64,000 nt of DNA from Pseudomonas bubulae. GTDB taxonomy: Bacteria; Pseudomonadota; Gammaproteobacteria; Pseudomonadales; Pseudomonadaceae. The stretch spans positions 248,001 to 312,000 of the forward strand of contig NZ_UYJA01000002.1 in the NCBI RefSeq assembly GCF_900618535.1, read 5' to 3'. A program made the position numbers and the translations under genes. Of this stretch, positions 41,285-50,182 are shown in pieces (positions within the stretch are counted from its first letter, which is position 1; each line of letters starts with the position of its first letter). A model generated the notes under the pieces. That model had not been told where the DNA came from and did no database searches. It saw nothing but the letters and a program-made list of their open reading frames with translations.

Positions 41285-41360
41285 GGGTCGTTAGCTCAGT
41301 TGGTAGAGCAGTTGGCTTTTAACCAATTGGTCGTAGGTTCGAATCCCACACGACCCACCA
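41285..41360 (+). tRNA. tRNA-Lys (TTT), copy 2
   Basis: Identical to copy 1; 16 bases after tRNA-Asn copy 2. Here the Pro gene that separates Asn and Lys in the first unit is missing. Confidence 0.97.
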
Positions 41361-41380
41361 TGTTCGGCTCCAGTAGCCAT

Positions 41381-41409
41381 AAAAAAAGCGTCCATTGGAC
41401 GCTTTTTTT
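41381..41409 (+). terminator. Final terminator of the tRNA cluster
   Basis: AAAAGCGTCC-ATT-GGACGCTTTT with A and T runs; stem nearly the same as that at 41143. Confidence 0.92.
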
Positions 41410-41432
41410 ATGCCTGTAGGAAACGTAACCCT

Positions 41433-41466
41433 GTAGTCGCAGCCTTCGTTCTTCGGCAGCTGCTAC
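41433..41466. repeat. Single GTAGCAGCTGCCGAAG-type unit
   Basis: Imperfect palindrome from GTAGTCGCAGCC to GGCAGCTGCTAC; the same family as the arms at 22402/22513, here between the tRNA cluster and the antiporter gene. Confidence 0.65.
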
Positions 41467-41478
41467 GAGGTTTTTGCT

Positions 41479-43011
41479 TCAGCTTGGGTTTGCAGCCTTG
41501 TTGTCCGCGTCCTGAAGATCCTGCAGCGCGGCCGAATACTGATCTGCTTCTGCCTTGGGAACCATCTGCCATGACGGCTTGCGCAATGCATAGAATATAA
41601 ACGGCGGCACGCCTGCGACGATCAATCCCAGCAACAAAATCCCCGCATATTCGAAAAACGGCATGCTGCTGAAACTGTTGGGCGGAATAAAGCCGAAAAT
41701 CAGCGCCACGCAGGTTGAAAACAACCCCAAGTAGCACCAGCCATGCAGCCCCTTGAGCACATAGCCGCGTTTTACATTGGGCTGTGTTTTACGCAGTTTC
41801 ATGGCCGCCATAAACATGAATACGTAGATGATCAGGTACATCAGCGCCGCCATCGCACTGATCATCCAGAAGGCATCGGATACATTGTCGAGAAAGATGT
41901 AAATCGTCGACAGCAGCGTGACGATAACGGCCTGTAAATACAGAATGTTTTTTTGCACACCTTTTTTGTTCACTTCCTGCATCACAGGTGGAAGCATTCC
42001 GGCCTTACCGACGAACAGCAAGCCGGTAGACGGCCCGGCAGTCCAGGCCAGTACCCCGCCCAACGCACCGATAATCAGCAAAATGGCCATGATCGGGGTT
42101 GCCCATGGCATGTCGAAGCCCTGGAAGAACGCAGCGTAAGCCTGGATAACCCCGGCGGTAAGGCTGGTTGAGTCAGCGGGTACCACCAGCGAAATCGCCA
42201 CCGTGGGCGGGATAAACACCAGCAGGATCATAAAGAAGGCCAAGAGAATCGCCCGGGGCATTTCCTTTTGCGGGTTACGCAATTCACGGGCGTGAATGGC
42301 GTTCATTTCGATACCGGCAAACGCCAGGAAGTTACTCACAATCAGTACCAGGCCGGTAATGGCGCCGGTAAATTCCTGCCAGAAGTCCGGGTGCAGGTTG
42401 CGCGAGCCGGATTTGACTGTGGAGTGGGTATCGAAAATGGCCGGGATCAAGGCATCCCAAGTCAACGGGGTGGCTGATTTATGCCCCAGCACCAGCCAGG
42501 CGACGCCGAGCAAAACCAGCAGCGCGGCGGGTAATGCGGTGCCCAGCAGCATGAACCATGACGTCAGCTTCGACAGTGCTGTCAGCCCGTTAAGTGCCAC
42601 AAATGTCGATAGCCAGTATAAAACGATGATGACGGCGGCAGTAAATACACCGCTTTTGGCCAGTTCAGGGTTGATCAGATACGCCATGGTGCTGGCGCCA
42701 AACCCGAGCACAATCGGGTACCAGACCACCACTTGTACCCACATGAACCACATGATGAAAAAGCCCGGGCGGTCGCCGTAGGCTTGTCTTACCCAGCCAT
42801 AAATCCCGCCGTTCCAGCCTGTGCCCAGTTCAGAAGCGACCAGGGATACCGGAATGAAAAACAGCAGTGCGGGGATGACATAGAGAAAGACCGAGCCCAG
42901 GCCATAGACGGCCATGCTGGGTAACGAACGAATACTGGCAACAGCGGCAACCATCATAAAGCAGATGGTCAGCCAGGACATGTAGGTTTTAGCTTTGCTG
43001 GTGGTGGCCAT
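41479..43011 (-). CDS. gadC: APC-family glutamate:GABA antiporter (GadC-like)
   Basis: Inner-membrane amino acid antiporter, expected to bring in glutamate (or glutamine) and export GABA. 510 residues, about 12 membrane segments; E. coli GadC has 511. Near the N-terminus it reads SIRSLPSMAVYGLGS, an APC helix-1 region. The C-terminal tail after the last helix is about 35 residues, contains no histidine and does not resemble the His/Arg-rich plug of E. coli GadC. GGGAG precedes the start. It lies 15 bases after glsA and is co-transcribed with it. The substrate is inferred from gadB and glsA beside it; a YbaT-like role (partner of glutaminase) is equally possible. Confidence 0.82.
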   Translation of the reverse strand: MATTSKAKTYMSWLTICFMMVAAVASIRSLPSMAVYGLGSVFLYVIPALLFFIPVSLVASELGTGWNGGIYGWVRQAYGDRPGFFIMWFMWVQVVVWYPIVLGFGASTMAYLINPELAKSGVFTAAVIIVLYWLSTFVALNGLTALSKLTSWFMLLGTALPAALLVLLGVAWLVLGHKSATPLTWDALIPAIFDTHSTVKSGSRNLHPDFWQEFTGAITGLVLIVSNFLAFAGIEMNAIHARELRNPQKEMPRAILLAFFMILLVFIPPTVAISLVVPADSTSLTAGVIQAYAAFFQGFDMPWATPIMAILLIIGALGGVLAWTAGPSTGLLFVGKAGMLPPVMQEVNKKGVQKNILYLQAVIVTLLSTIYIFLDNVSDAFWMISAMAALMYLIIYVFMFMAAMKLRKTQPNVKRGYVLKGLHGWCYLGLFSTCVALIFGFIPPNSFSSMPFFEYAGILLLGLIVAGVPPFIFYALRKPSWQMVPKAEADQYSAALQDLQDADNKAANPS

Positions 43012-43026
43012 AAGTATCCCGCTCCC

Positions 43027-43980
43027 TTACGCGAATTCGTGCAACAGGCTCAGATTGAGCGTGCGGCTAAGGTATTCGGCGGCCAGTTGACCGCGAACGC
43101 TGTTACCGGCTCCGTCCAGTGGCGGGGCAAAGGCGGCGATGGCGCACACCCCCGGAACCACAGCCAGAATGCCGCCGCCGACCCCGCTTTTTCCCGGCAG
43201 GCCGACTTTGTAGTACCAGTCCCCGGTGGTGTCATACAGGCCATTCAGGGTCATCTCGGAGAGGATTGGCGCCACGTTGTTGGCCCGAACCGCGCGTTTT
43301 CCGCTGATCGGGTTGACGCCACCATTGGCCAGGGTAGCGCCCATGGTCACCAGGTCATGGCAGGTGATCGCCACGGAACATTGACGGGTGTAGACGGCGC
43401 ACACTTCCATCGGGTCGGCGTACATATAGCCGTAACTCTGCAATAGCCAGGCAATGCCGCGGTTGTGCTGGTTGGTCTTGGCTTCCGATTGATAAACCTC
43501 GTCGTTGACCGTCAGTTCACGCCCGGCGAAAAGGTTGTAAGTCGCCTGGATCTGGTCCCAGCGCGCTTGCGCCGTATCGGCTTCGAGGAGGCTGACAGTG
43601 GCCATGGCGCCTGCGTTTACAAAGGGGTTGAGCGGTCGGCCCTTATGCAGTTCCAGGGCAATCACCGAGTTGAACGGCTCACCTGTGGGGTCGCAACCGA
43701 TCTTGCTGCGCAAGGCTTGCGGTCCCACTTCATCGAGTACATGGGCGAGGGTGAATACCTTGGAAATCGACTCGATGGCGAAGGCGTAATCGGTGTCGCC
43801 GACTTCTGCATGGGTACCGTCGCAGAACATGATGCTGATGCCGAACAGATGGGATGGCACTGAGGCCAGGTAAGGGATGTAGCTGGCGTTCTTGCCGTGC
43901 TGATTGCTGGCAAACCGTTGCAGGGACTGGTCCAGCGCCTGTTTTACCGTGCTGTCTACGGTCGTGGGTCTTTGCTTCAT
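43027..43980 (-). CDS. glsA: Glutaminase A
   Basis: Hydrolyses glutamine to glutamate and ammonia in the cytosol. In E. coli the acid-activated form YbaS supports glutamine-dependent acid resistance because the ammonia takes up a proton. 317 residues, the standard size; serine-dependent beta-lactamase-like fold with the catalytic S71-I-S-K74 (SxxK). Also typical: NPFVNAGAMA, SEAKTNQHNRG and GKSGVGGGI. First gene of glsA-gadC and divergent from gadB across 171 bases. Its product glutamate is the substrate of the neighbouring decarboxylase. Confidence 0.94.
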   Translation of the reverse strand: MKQRPTTVDSTVKQALDQSLQRFASNQHGKNASYIPYLASVPSHLFGISIMFCDGTHAEVGDTDYAFAIESISKVFTLAHVLDEVGPQALRSKIGCDPTGEPFNSVIALELHKGRPLNPFVNAGAMATVSLLEADTAQARWDQIQATYNLFAGRELTVNDEVYQSEAKTNQHNRGIAWLLQSYGYMYADPMEVCAVYTRQCSVAITCHDLVTMGATLANGGVNPISGKRAVRANNVAPILSEMTLNGLYDTTGDWYYKVGLPGKSGVGGGILAVVPGVCAIAAFAPPLDGAGNSVRGQLAAEYLSRTLNLSLLHEFA

Positions 43981-44151
43981 CGTGCTCGCTCCGTGAGTAC
44001 TATCGAGAATCGAGACTATAGATCGGAAAATGCACGGTGGTCGGAAATCGGACGGCAGACCTCAAATGCTTGGCTATGCTGGCTGGGCCGAAGCTGAGCC
44101 AGAGTTGCAACGGCGGGCTCATAGATTGACCAATACTCAAGGAGAGTTCAC

Positions 44152-45549
44152 ATGGCACTGCACCGTATCAAGCGCAACAAGGACGTCGACCCCGTATTTG
44201 GTTCTTCTGCGCTGGCTCATGCCGCTGCAATCAAGCTGTTCCCCGAGGCTGAGCAAGCGCCGGGTGAGGTTTTCCAACTGGTCCACGATGAGTTGTATCT
44301 GGATGGAAACTCCAGGCAGAACCTCGCGACCTTTTGCCAGACGTGGGAAGAGGACGAGGTCCACAAGTTGATGGACCTGTCGATCGACAAGAACATGATC
44401 GACAAGGATGAGTACCCGCAGTCTGCGGAGCTGGAAAACCGCTGTATTCATATGCTGGCGGACTTATGGCATTCGCCGGAAGCGGCTACCACCATCGGTA
44501 CTTCCACCGTAGGCTCCAGCGAAGCCTGCATGCTGGGTGGTCTGGCTGCATTGTGGCGCTGGCGTGCGGTGCGCAAGGCGGCAGGCAAGCCGACAACTAC
44601 GCCGAATATGGTGTGCGGTCCGGTGCAGGTGTGCTGGCACAAATTTGCCCGTTACTGGGACGTCGAAATTCGTGAAGTGCCGATGTCGGAAGGGCATTGG
44701 TTTATGACCCCCGAGGACATGCTGGAGCGGGTCGATGAAAATACCATCGTCGTAGTGCCGACCTTTGGCCAGACGTTCACCGGGCTGTATGAAACCGTAA
44801 AGCCGTTATCCGATGCTCTGGATGACTTGCAAAAAAGCACGGGTCTGAATATTGATCTGCACGTCGACGGTGCAAGTGGCGCGATGCTGGCTCCGTTTTG
44901 TGCGCCGGATATTCTTTGGGATTTCCGCGTGCCGCGGGTCAAGTCCATCAGTACCTCCGGGCACAAGTTCGGTCTGGCTCCGCTGGGCGCGGGCTGGGTG
45001 GTTTGGCGGGATGAAAAGGAACTGCCTGAAGGGCTGGTGTTTCATGTGAATTATCTGGGGGGTGATATGCCTACGTTCGCCCTTAACTTTTCACGTCCGG
45101 CCGGGCAGATCATCTCGCAGTACTACAACTTCTTGCGTCTGGGGCGTGAAGGCTATGAGCGTATTCATTCAGCCTGCTACCAGACGGCACAGTTTCTTGC
45201 GGCTGAACTGGTCAAGGTCGGACCGTTCGAGATGCTCTATAACGGTGACCCGCAGCTGGGGATTCCGGCGTTGACCTGGCGTCTGAAGCCAGGGGCGAAA
45301 ACTTCATATTCGCTGTATGACCTGGCAGACCGGTTGCGCACCCGTGGCTGGCTGGTACCTGCGTATAGCTTGCCGGCAAATGTCGAGAACGTAGTGGTGC
45401 AGCGGATTCTGGTGAAGCAGGGTATGTCGATCGACATGGCCAAGTTGTTGCTGGAGGACTTTGTGCGCGCGGTGAAATTCTTTGACGAGCATCAGCCCCA
45501 CGGCTTTAAAGGCCGTGAAGCCGAGGCGGGTAATCACGCGGGGCGCTGA
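44152..45549 (+). CDS. gadB: Glutamate decarboxylase
   Basis: PLP enzyme that turns glutamate plus a proton into GABA and CO2. 465 residues, one fewer than E. coli GadB and close to it in sequence. The PLP lysine is K272 in [11 protein letters not shown] (E. coli K276). [30 protein letters not shown] and [16 protein letters not shown] (each conserved in E. coli) are present. The last residues end in NHAGR; His462 could play the part of E. coli His465, which locks the enzyme at neutral pH (inference). AAGGAG precedes the start by 8 bases. Divergent from glsA-gadC, so the three genes form one regulon candidate. Confidence 0.96.
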   Translation: MALHRIKRNKDVDPVFGSSALAHAAAIKLFPEAEQAPGEVFQLVHDELYLDGNSRQNLATFCQTWEEDEVHKLMDLSIDKNMIDKDEYPQSAELENRCIHMLADLWHSPEAATTIGTSTVGSSEACMLGGLAALWRWRAVRKAAGKPTTTPNMVCGPVQVCWHKFARYWDVEIREVPMSEGHWFMTPEDMLERVDENTIVVVPTFGQTFTGLYETVKPLSDALDDLQKSTGLNIDLHVDGASGAMLAPFCAPDILWDFRVPRVKSISTSGHKFGLAPLGAGWVVWRDEKELPEGLVFHVNYLGGDMPTFALNFSRPAGQIISQYYNFLRLGREGYERIHSACYQTAQFLAAELVKVGPFEMLYNGDPQLGIPALTWRLKPGAKTSYSLYDLADRLRTRGWLVPAYSLPANVENVVVQRILVKQGMSIDMAKLLLEDFVRAVKFFDEHQPHGFKGREAEAGNHAGR

Positions 45550-45564
45550 TTGCGCGGCGCTGTA

Positions 45565-45649
45565 GATACTCTGTTGTAGATCAAGCCCTATTGTGGGAGC
45601 GAGCCTGCTCGCGAACGACCTTCGCGAGCAGGCTCGCTCCCACAGTTGC
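45565..45649. repeat. 85-bp direct repeat, copy 2
   Basis: Identical to 34338-34422. Located 16 bases after gadB, between convergent gadB and ndh. The downstream sequence of both copies also resembles each other (TGTCG-AGCCT-CGGCAGCGAC). Confidence 0.92.
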
Positions 45650-45696
45650 AGTTTTTACTGTCGCAGCCTTCGGCAGCGACTACAGAGTAGTCGCAC

Positions 45697-46998
45697 TTAG
45701 TGCAGTTTCAGGCGCGGCTCGGTGCCGCGTCCGATCCTGCTGCCCAGCATCAGCATCAAGGTGCGGAAGGTGCCGTACAGCGCCATCTGGTGCATGCGAT
45801 ATAGCGAGATGTAGAACATCCGCGCCAACCAGCCTTCCAGCATAACGGTACCCATCAGGCTGCCCATCAAGTTACCCACAGCCGAAAAGCTCGACAGGGA
45901 AATCAGCGAGCCATAATCGCGGTAGGTGTAGTCCGGCAGCTGAGTTTTACCTTCAATGCGCAATTTCAGCGACTTGGCCAGCAACGACGCCTGCTGGTGA
46001 GCAGCCTGGGCGCGAGGCGGCACCAGCTTGTCGGTGCCGGGTTGCGGGCAGGCGGCGCAATCGCCAAAGGCAAAAATATTCTCGTCACGGGTGGTTTGCA
46101 GGGTAGGGCGTACCACCAACTGGTTGATGCGGTTGGTTTCCAGCCCGGCAATTTCCTTCAAGAAGCCAGGTGCACGAATGCCCGCAGCCCAAACCTTAAA
46201 ACTTGCAGGAATCACCTGACCATCTTTGGTTATCAAGCTGTCAGCAGTTACTTCGCTGACTGCGGAGTTGGTCAGCACGGTGACCCCGAGTTTTTCCAGG
46301 GTTTTATGCACAGGCCCGCCGATACGGTCCGGCAGGGCAGGCAATACCCGTGGGCCCGCTTCGATCAGGGTGATATGCATGTTTTCCGGCTTGATCCGGT
46401 CCAGGCCATAGGCTGCCAGTTCGTGGGCGGCATTGTGCAGTTCGGCAGCCAGCTCGACTCCGGTTGCACCTGCGCCGACAATGGCCACGCTGATCTGTTC
46501 GAGCGTATCGCTTTGCCCTGCGTGGGCACGCAGGTAATGATTGAGCAGTTGCTGATGAAATTTCTCGGCCTGCTTGCGGGTATCGAGGAACAGGCAGTGT
46601 TCGGCCGCGCCTTTGGTACCGAAGTCATTGGTGGTACTGCCCACCGCAATCACCAGGGTGTCGTAACCCAACTCGCGGGCAGGTACCAGTTCCTGGCCGT
46701 TTTCGTCGAGGGTTGCCGACAATGAGATCTTTTTCAGTTCACGATCCAGCCCGCTCATGCGGCCCAGCTGGAACTGAAAGTGATTCCATTTGGCCTGGGC
46801 GACGTAGTTGAGCTCGTCTTCCGATGAGTTCAATGAGCCGGCAGCAACTTCATGCAGCAGCGGTTTCCAGATATGGGTCAGGTTGGCATCGACCAGCGTG
46901 ACGCTGGCCTTGCCGCGCTTACCCAGAGTCTTGCCCAGGCGGGTCGCCAACTCCAGGCCGCCGGCGCCGCCGCCGACGATAACAATACGATGGGTCAT
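45697..46998 (-). CDS. ndh: Type II NADH dehydrogenase
   Basis: Membrane-bound, non-proton-pumping NADH:ubiquinone oxidoreductase. 433 residues. FAD motif IVGGGAGGLELA and NADH motif VGAGATGVELAAEL, then WAAGIRAPGF and IFAFGDCAACPQP; the C-terminal amphipathic region (GWLARMFYISLYRMHQ) anchors to the membrane. The ATG at 46998 is preferred to a GTG three codons upstream. The DUF3094 gene lies 66 bases upstream on the same strand. Confidence 0.95.
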   Translation of the reverse strand: MTHRIVIVGGGAGGLELATRLGKTLGKRGKASVTLVDANLTHIWKPLLHEVAAGSLNSSEDELNYVAQAKWNHFQFQLGRMSGLDRELKKISLSATLDENGQELVPARELGYDTLVIAVGSTTNDFGTKGAAEHCLFLDTRKQAEKFHQQLLNHYLRAHAGQSDTLEQISVAIVGAGATGVELAAELHNAAHELAAYGLDRIKPENMHITLIEAGPRVLPALPDRIGGPVHKTLEKLGVTVLTNSAVSEVTADSLITKDGQVIPASFKVWAAGIRAPGFLKEIAGLETNRINQLVVRPTLQTTRDENIFAFGDCAACPQPGTDKLVPPRAQAAHQQASLLAKSLKLRIEGKTQLPDYTYRDYGSLISLSSFSAVGNLMGSLMGTVMLEGWLARMFYISLYRMHQMALYGTFRTLMLMLGSRIGRGTEPRLKLH

Positions 46999-47064
46999 GG
47001 ATATCACTCACAAGGCTTGAAAAAAATTCTGTGCCTGAGTGGCCCCGGGCGAGCGCAATGCAGC

Positions 47065-47238
47065 TCATAGCACCAGGTAACTCAGGAAACGGCTCAAAAG
47101 GCCCATGCCGATCACCGCGATCACCACTATGGCAAGGAGCAGCCAGGGCCTGAAAGGGCGGCGCTCAACCTGATTTTGTGGCAATTGAAGGTACTCTTCG
47201 ACACGCTTCAGATCATCGGGGTTCAGGCGACTGGGCAT
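47065..47238 (-). CDS. DUF3094 small membrane protein
   Basis: 57 residues. Soluble N-terminal part MPSRLNPDDLKRVEEYLQLP, then a basic ERRPFRP and one membrane helix (WLLLAIVVIAVIGMGLL) close to the C-terminus. It fits the short DUF3094 family of pseudomonads and lies next to ndh as in PAO1. No function is known; an accessory role beside NDH-2 is speculative. Confidence 0.85.
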   Translation of the reverse strand: MPSRLNPDDLKRVEEYLQLPQNQVERRPFRPWLLLAIVVIAVIGMGLLSRFLSYLVL

Positions 47239-47292
47239 ATTTTTGGCCTCGTCAAATAGACGTTGCTGGGTATGTAAAAGCTACAGCATTGA

Positions 47293-47820
47293 TCAACCGG
47301 GATGAAATGAAGCATAGCCGTGCGGGCCTAACGGCTCGACCCGCAGTTCGTCGTCTAGACGAATGATCCCGCTTTCGATTACCCGGGCCGTGATCCCGCC
47401 GTGGCCACGTACCGCCTGAAAAGTCCCCTGGCCCAGACGCTGCTCCAGTCGGGCACAAGGCTGACACCAGCCAGTGGTTTCGAAAATGGCCTGGCCAACC
47501 TTGAAGCGCCGGCCTTTGAGGCTGAACAGGTTGATTCCGCGGATCACCAGGTTGCGGCGCAAGTCCTGCGCCAGGATCGGTTGATCCGCCGTGCGCCCCA
47601 GCAGTGAGCTGATAACGGCCAGGTGTTCCCATTGTATCAGCGTCACCTGGCGAGCATTGCGGGCGCCGGGCCGGGCATGATCGCCGGTCAGCCCGGCGTC
47701 GCGGCGGGCTTCAACCGCGTCGAGTTCGAGCATGTCTGCCCGGGACTCGGGGCGTACGCCGATCCAGCACACGCGCCCGGTTTGCGGCACATTGGCAATA
47801 AGCGCCTGCAACGGGCTCAC
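47293..47820 (-). CDS. MOSC domain protein
   Basis: 175 residues, a stand-alone MOSC domain, the fold of molybdenum-cofactor sulfurase C-termini and YiiM-type enzymes. Conserved pieces: GLTGDHARPGARNARQVTL in two parts and GWCQPCARLE, whose cysteine is the likely sulfur carrier. Start overlaps the end of the DUF1780 gene in ATGA, so coupled. Substrate unknown. Confidence 0.87.
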   Translation of the reverse strand: MSPLQALIANVPQTGRVCWIGVRPESRADMLELDAVEARRDAGLTGDHARPGARNARQVTLIQWEHLAVISSLLGRTADQPILAQDLRRNLVIRGINLFSLKGRRFKVGQAIFETTGWCQPCARLEQRLGQGTFQAVRGHGGITARVIESGIIRLDDELRVEPLGPHGYASFHPG

Positions 47821-48446
47821 AGGCTGATACCCACATCAAAAATAATGCTGCGTCCCAGGTTGTTGCGCAAAAAATCCGGTGCGTCCGGTTGGGCAAACAG
47901 CACCCGGGCAAAGGTCGGCCCTACCAGCGACAGCGAGCGCCAGCCCTGGCGCAAATATTCAGTCGGCGGCGGAAAGTGGCTGTTAAGGTCCAGCACTTCG
48001 CGCTTGAGGCTGGAAAACGCAATGATATCCAGCTGCCCCAGGTCGATATCGCGCTCTTTGTAGTTAGTGGCTTTTTTATGCAGGGTGGGGCCCAGCCGCT
48101 GCAACAGCTTGCTCGCCGGAATCCGTTTGGGCCGTGCTTCGCGACGGACCAATTGGCTCAGGGAGTAGGCGCTGCGCCTGCGCTGCAGTTCCGCGCGCCA
48201 TTCATCGTTCAGGCGCCGGCCCTCATCGAGGACAAAGAACACCTCGAAGCGTGCATCGCCGAACAGCACATCGGGAGGCTCCTGGCCCGCCTGCCGGAAG
48301 TCTTCACTGTGGTAGGGGATATTCAGGCCTTGCAACAGGCGCTGGCAGACCCAACGCTCACGCTCCCATTTGCGGGCATTGGATAAAAAGGCATTGGCTT
48401 GCTCGGCCTGAATGGTGAGCAGGCGTAAATAATCTGAGTCGTCCAT
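47817..48446 (-). CDS. DUF1780 protein
   Basis: 209 residues, cytosolic, no signal or membrane segment. DUF1780 is a pseudomonad family with a restriction-endonuclease-like look: here DVLFGDARFEVFFVLDEG and an LDIIAF strand fit such a core, but I can't name active-site residues with certainty. Forms a two-gene unit with the MOSC gene. Function unknown. Confidence 0.8.
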   Translation of the reverse strand: MDDSDYLRLLTIQAEQANAFLSNARKWERERWVCQRLLQGLNIPYHSEDFRQAGQEPPDVLFGDARFEVFFVLDEGRRLNDEWRAELQRRRSAYSLSQLVRREARPKRIPASKLLQRLGPTLHKKATNYKERDIDLGQLDIIAFSSLKREVLDLNSHFPPPTEYLRQGWRSLSLVGPTFARVLFAQPDAPDFLRNNLGRSIIFDVGISL

Positions 48447-48555
48447 GCACGCAGCTTAGCCTTGAAACAGGTGTTACTGAAAGTCCGGGTGTAGACTCAG
48501 TCGCATCCGACAGGGAGGGTTGAACGGTGTGTTTTGACAAGGCAGGGCAAGGCCG

Positions 48556-49245
48556 ATGATAAGTACACAGGTGTTATCCACACAAACGCTGGTCATCGGC
48601 TGGCTGATCTATGTTCCCGTTGTGCTGTGGGCCATCTGGCGTGCTCCCTGGGTTGAGCTGTTTACCGATACGCGGCGCCAGCACCTGTTGTTTGGCACGG
48701 TGTTCGGGCTGTTTTTGCTCTGGCTGGTACGGCGTGACTTTGAAGGCGGGGTGTCTTACCACTTTATTGGCCTGACGGTGGTCACGTTGCTGCTCGACTG
48801 GCCGCTGGCAGTCGTCGGTGCGCTTCTGGCGCAAGTCGGACTGGTGTTGCTGGGGCGTCAGGAGTTGGCCGCGATGGGTGTCAACGGCGTGCTGCTGATT
48901 CTGTTGCCGATAGCAGTGACCGAAGGGTGTGCGCGTATGGTCGAGCGTGCGCAACCGCGTAACCCCTTTGTGTATATCTTTTGCTCGGGTTTTTTTGCCG
49001 CAGCGTTGGCGGCGTTGCTGTGCATAGGGGCGGTGCTGGGTGTGTTGTGGCTGGACGGGTTGTTCGTCATGCCGTATTGGCTGGAGGACTTTGTCGGCTA
49101 TCTGTGGCTGATCATCTTTCCCGAAGCGTTTATCAACGGGATGCTGGTAACGGCACTGGTGGTGTTCTGCCCGGAGTGGCTTGAGACCTTTAACCGCACC
49201 CGCTACCTGGCGGCGCCATGGAAGGATGATGGAGAAAAGCCGTAA
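48556..49245 (+). CDS. CbiM-like energy-coupling factor permease
   Basis: 229 residues with six to seven membrane segments spread along the length. It belongs to the CbiM/ECF permease family by general sequence (GVNGVLLILLPIAVTEGC and the C-terminal EAFINGMLVTALVVF). No ATPase or T-component gene is nearby, so it may be a lone permease; substrate (metal or vitamin) unknown. A long hydrophobic protein in a conserved place beside yacG-coaE. Confidence 0.75.
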   Translation: MISTQVLSTQTLVIGWLIYVPVVLWAIWRAPWVELFTDTRRQHLLFGTVFGLFLLWLVRRDFEGGVSYHFIGLTVVTLLLDWPLAVVGALLAQVGLVLLGRQELAAMGVNGVLLILLPIAVTEGCARMVERAQPRNPFVYIFCSGFFAAALAALLCIGAVLGVLWLDGLFVMPYWLEDFVGYLWLIIFPEAFINGMLVTALVVFCPEWLETFNRTRYLAAPWKDDGEKP

Positions 49246-49357
49246 TCGCCGACGCAGGCTGCGAGATGGACCGCAGGGCCTGTGCTCTTTAAAAGCACGA
49301 CCCCTTCGGGCTCGATCGCAGCCTTCGTACCTAGTCAGCGACTACAGGATTTGGCTT

Positions 49358-49561
49358 TTAATGTAAGCGCTCGCTCAGGTCTTCGGAAAACAGATCATCT
49401 TCAGCATCCGGGCTGACCGGGATCTTGTGTTCCTCGCTGGCCCAGGCACCCAGGTCGATCAGCTTGCAGCGGTCCGAGCAGAACGGGCGAAAAGCGTTGG
49501 TGGTATCCCATTGCACGGCTGTGCCACAGGTCGGGCAGTCGATGGTCATAGGTTTGGTCAT
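49358..49561 (-). CDS. yacG: DNA gyrase inhibitor YacG
   Basis: 67-residue zinc protein that binds and inhibits GyrB in E. coli. Four zinc cysteines: CPTC and CSDRC (first and last Cys), followed by the conserved [16 protein letters not shown]. Acidic C-terminus. Start overlaps the coaE stop in ATGA; order pilD-coaE-yacG is the usual one. Confidence 0.96.
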   Translation of the reverse strand: MTKPMTIDCPTCGTAVQWDTTNAFRPFCSDRCKLIDLGAWASEEHKIPVSPDAEDDLFSEDLSERLH

Positions 49562-50181
49562 GGTTGGCCTCCACGCAAAGTTAAATAAAAGTGATGCAGG
49601 CGCTCGACCTCAGTCTGCAGCGCCTTCAGATCCTTGTCATTGACCAGCACATCGTCAGCGTGACGAAGGCGATCTTCGCGGCTGGCCTGTGCCTTGAGAA
49701 TGGCCTGGACTTGCTGTTCGGTGGTGTTGTCACGCACAAGGGTGCGCTGCATCTGCAGGGCTTGCGGTGCATCGATCACCAGGACACGTTGAGTTGTGGT
49801 GTATTGGCCGGACTCGATCAGCAGCGGCGAAACCAGAATGGCGTAAGGCGATTTTGCCTGTGCCAGATTGTTTGCGATCTCTTCACGAATCAGTGGGTGC
49901 AGCAGTGCTTCAAGCCAGCGGCGTTGCTCGGGGTCGGTGAAGATCAGATGGCGCAATGCGCCACGATTGAGTTGCCCGTCGGCTTGCAGCACCTGTGCTC
50001 CAAAGTGTTCGGCAATACTGGCCAGCGCCGGGCGTCCCGGCTCAACGACCCAGCGCGCCGCATGATCGGCGTCCACCACATGTATGCCCAACGCGGCAAA
50101 GTGCTCGGCAGCGGCACTTTTACCACTGCCGATACCGCCGGTAAGCCCGAGAATCCAGGGTTTGGAGGGTGGAGTCATCAT
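49558..50181 (-). CDS. coaE: Dephospho-CoA kinase
   Basis: Last step of coenzyme A synthesis. 207 residues with P-loop [11 protein letters not shown], the DADH motif (VVDADHAAR) and a lid region with [12 protein letters not shown]. One base downstream of pilD and overlapping yacG, so it is part of pilC-pilD-coaE-yacG. Confidence 0.97.
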   Translation of the reverse strand: MMTPPSKPWILGLTGGIGSGKSAAAEHFAALGIHVVDADHAARWVVEPGRPALASIAEHFGAQVLQADGQLNRGALRHLIFTDPEQRRWLEALLHPLIREEIANNLAQAKSPYAILVSPLLIESGQYTTTQRVLVIDAPQALQMQRTLVRDNTTEQQVQAILKAQASREDRLRHADDVLVNDKDLKALQTEVERLHHFYLTLRGGQP

Positions 50182-50182
50182 G

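Noticed and set aside
34338..45649. The 85-bp direct repeats as attachment sites of an integrated island
   Set aside because: They bracket core genes (bamD, rluD, clpB) and there is no integrase; they are REP-type repeats.
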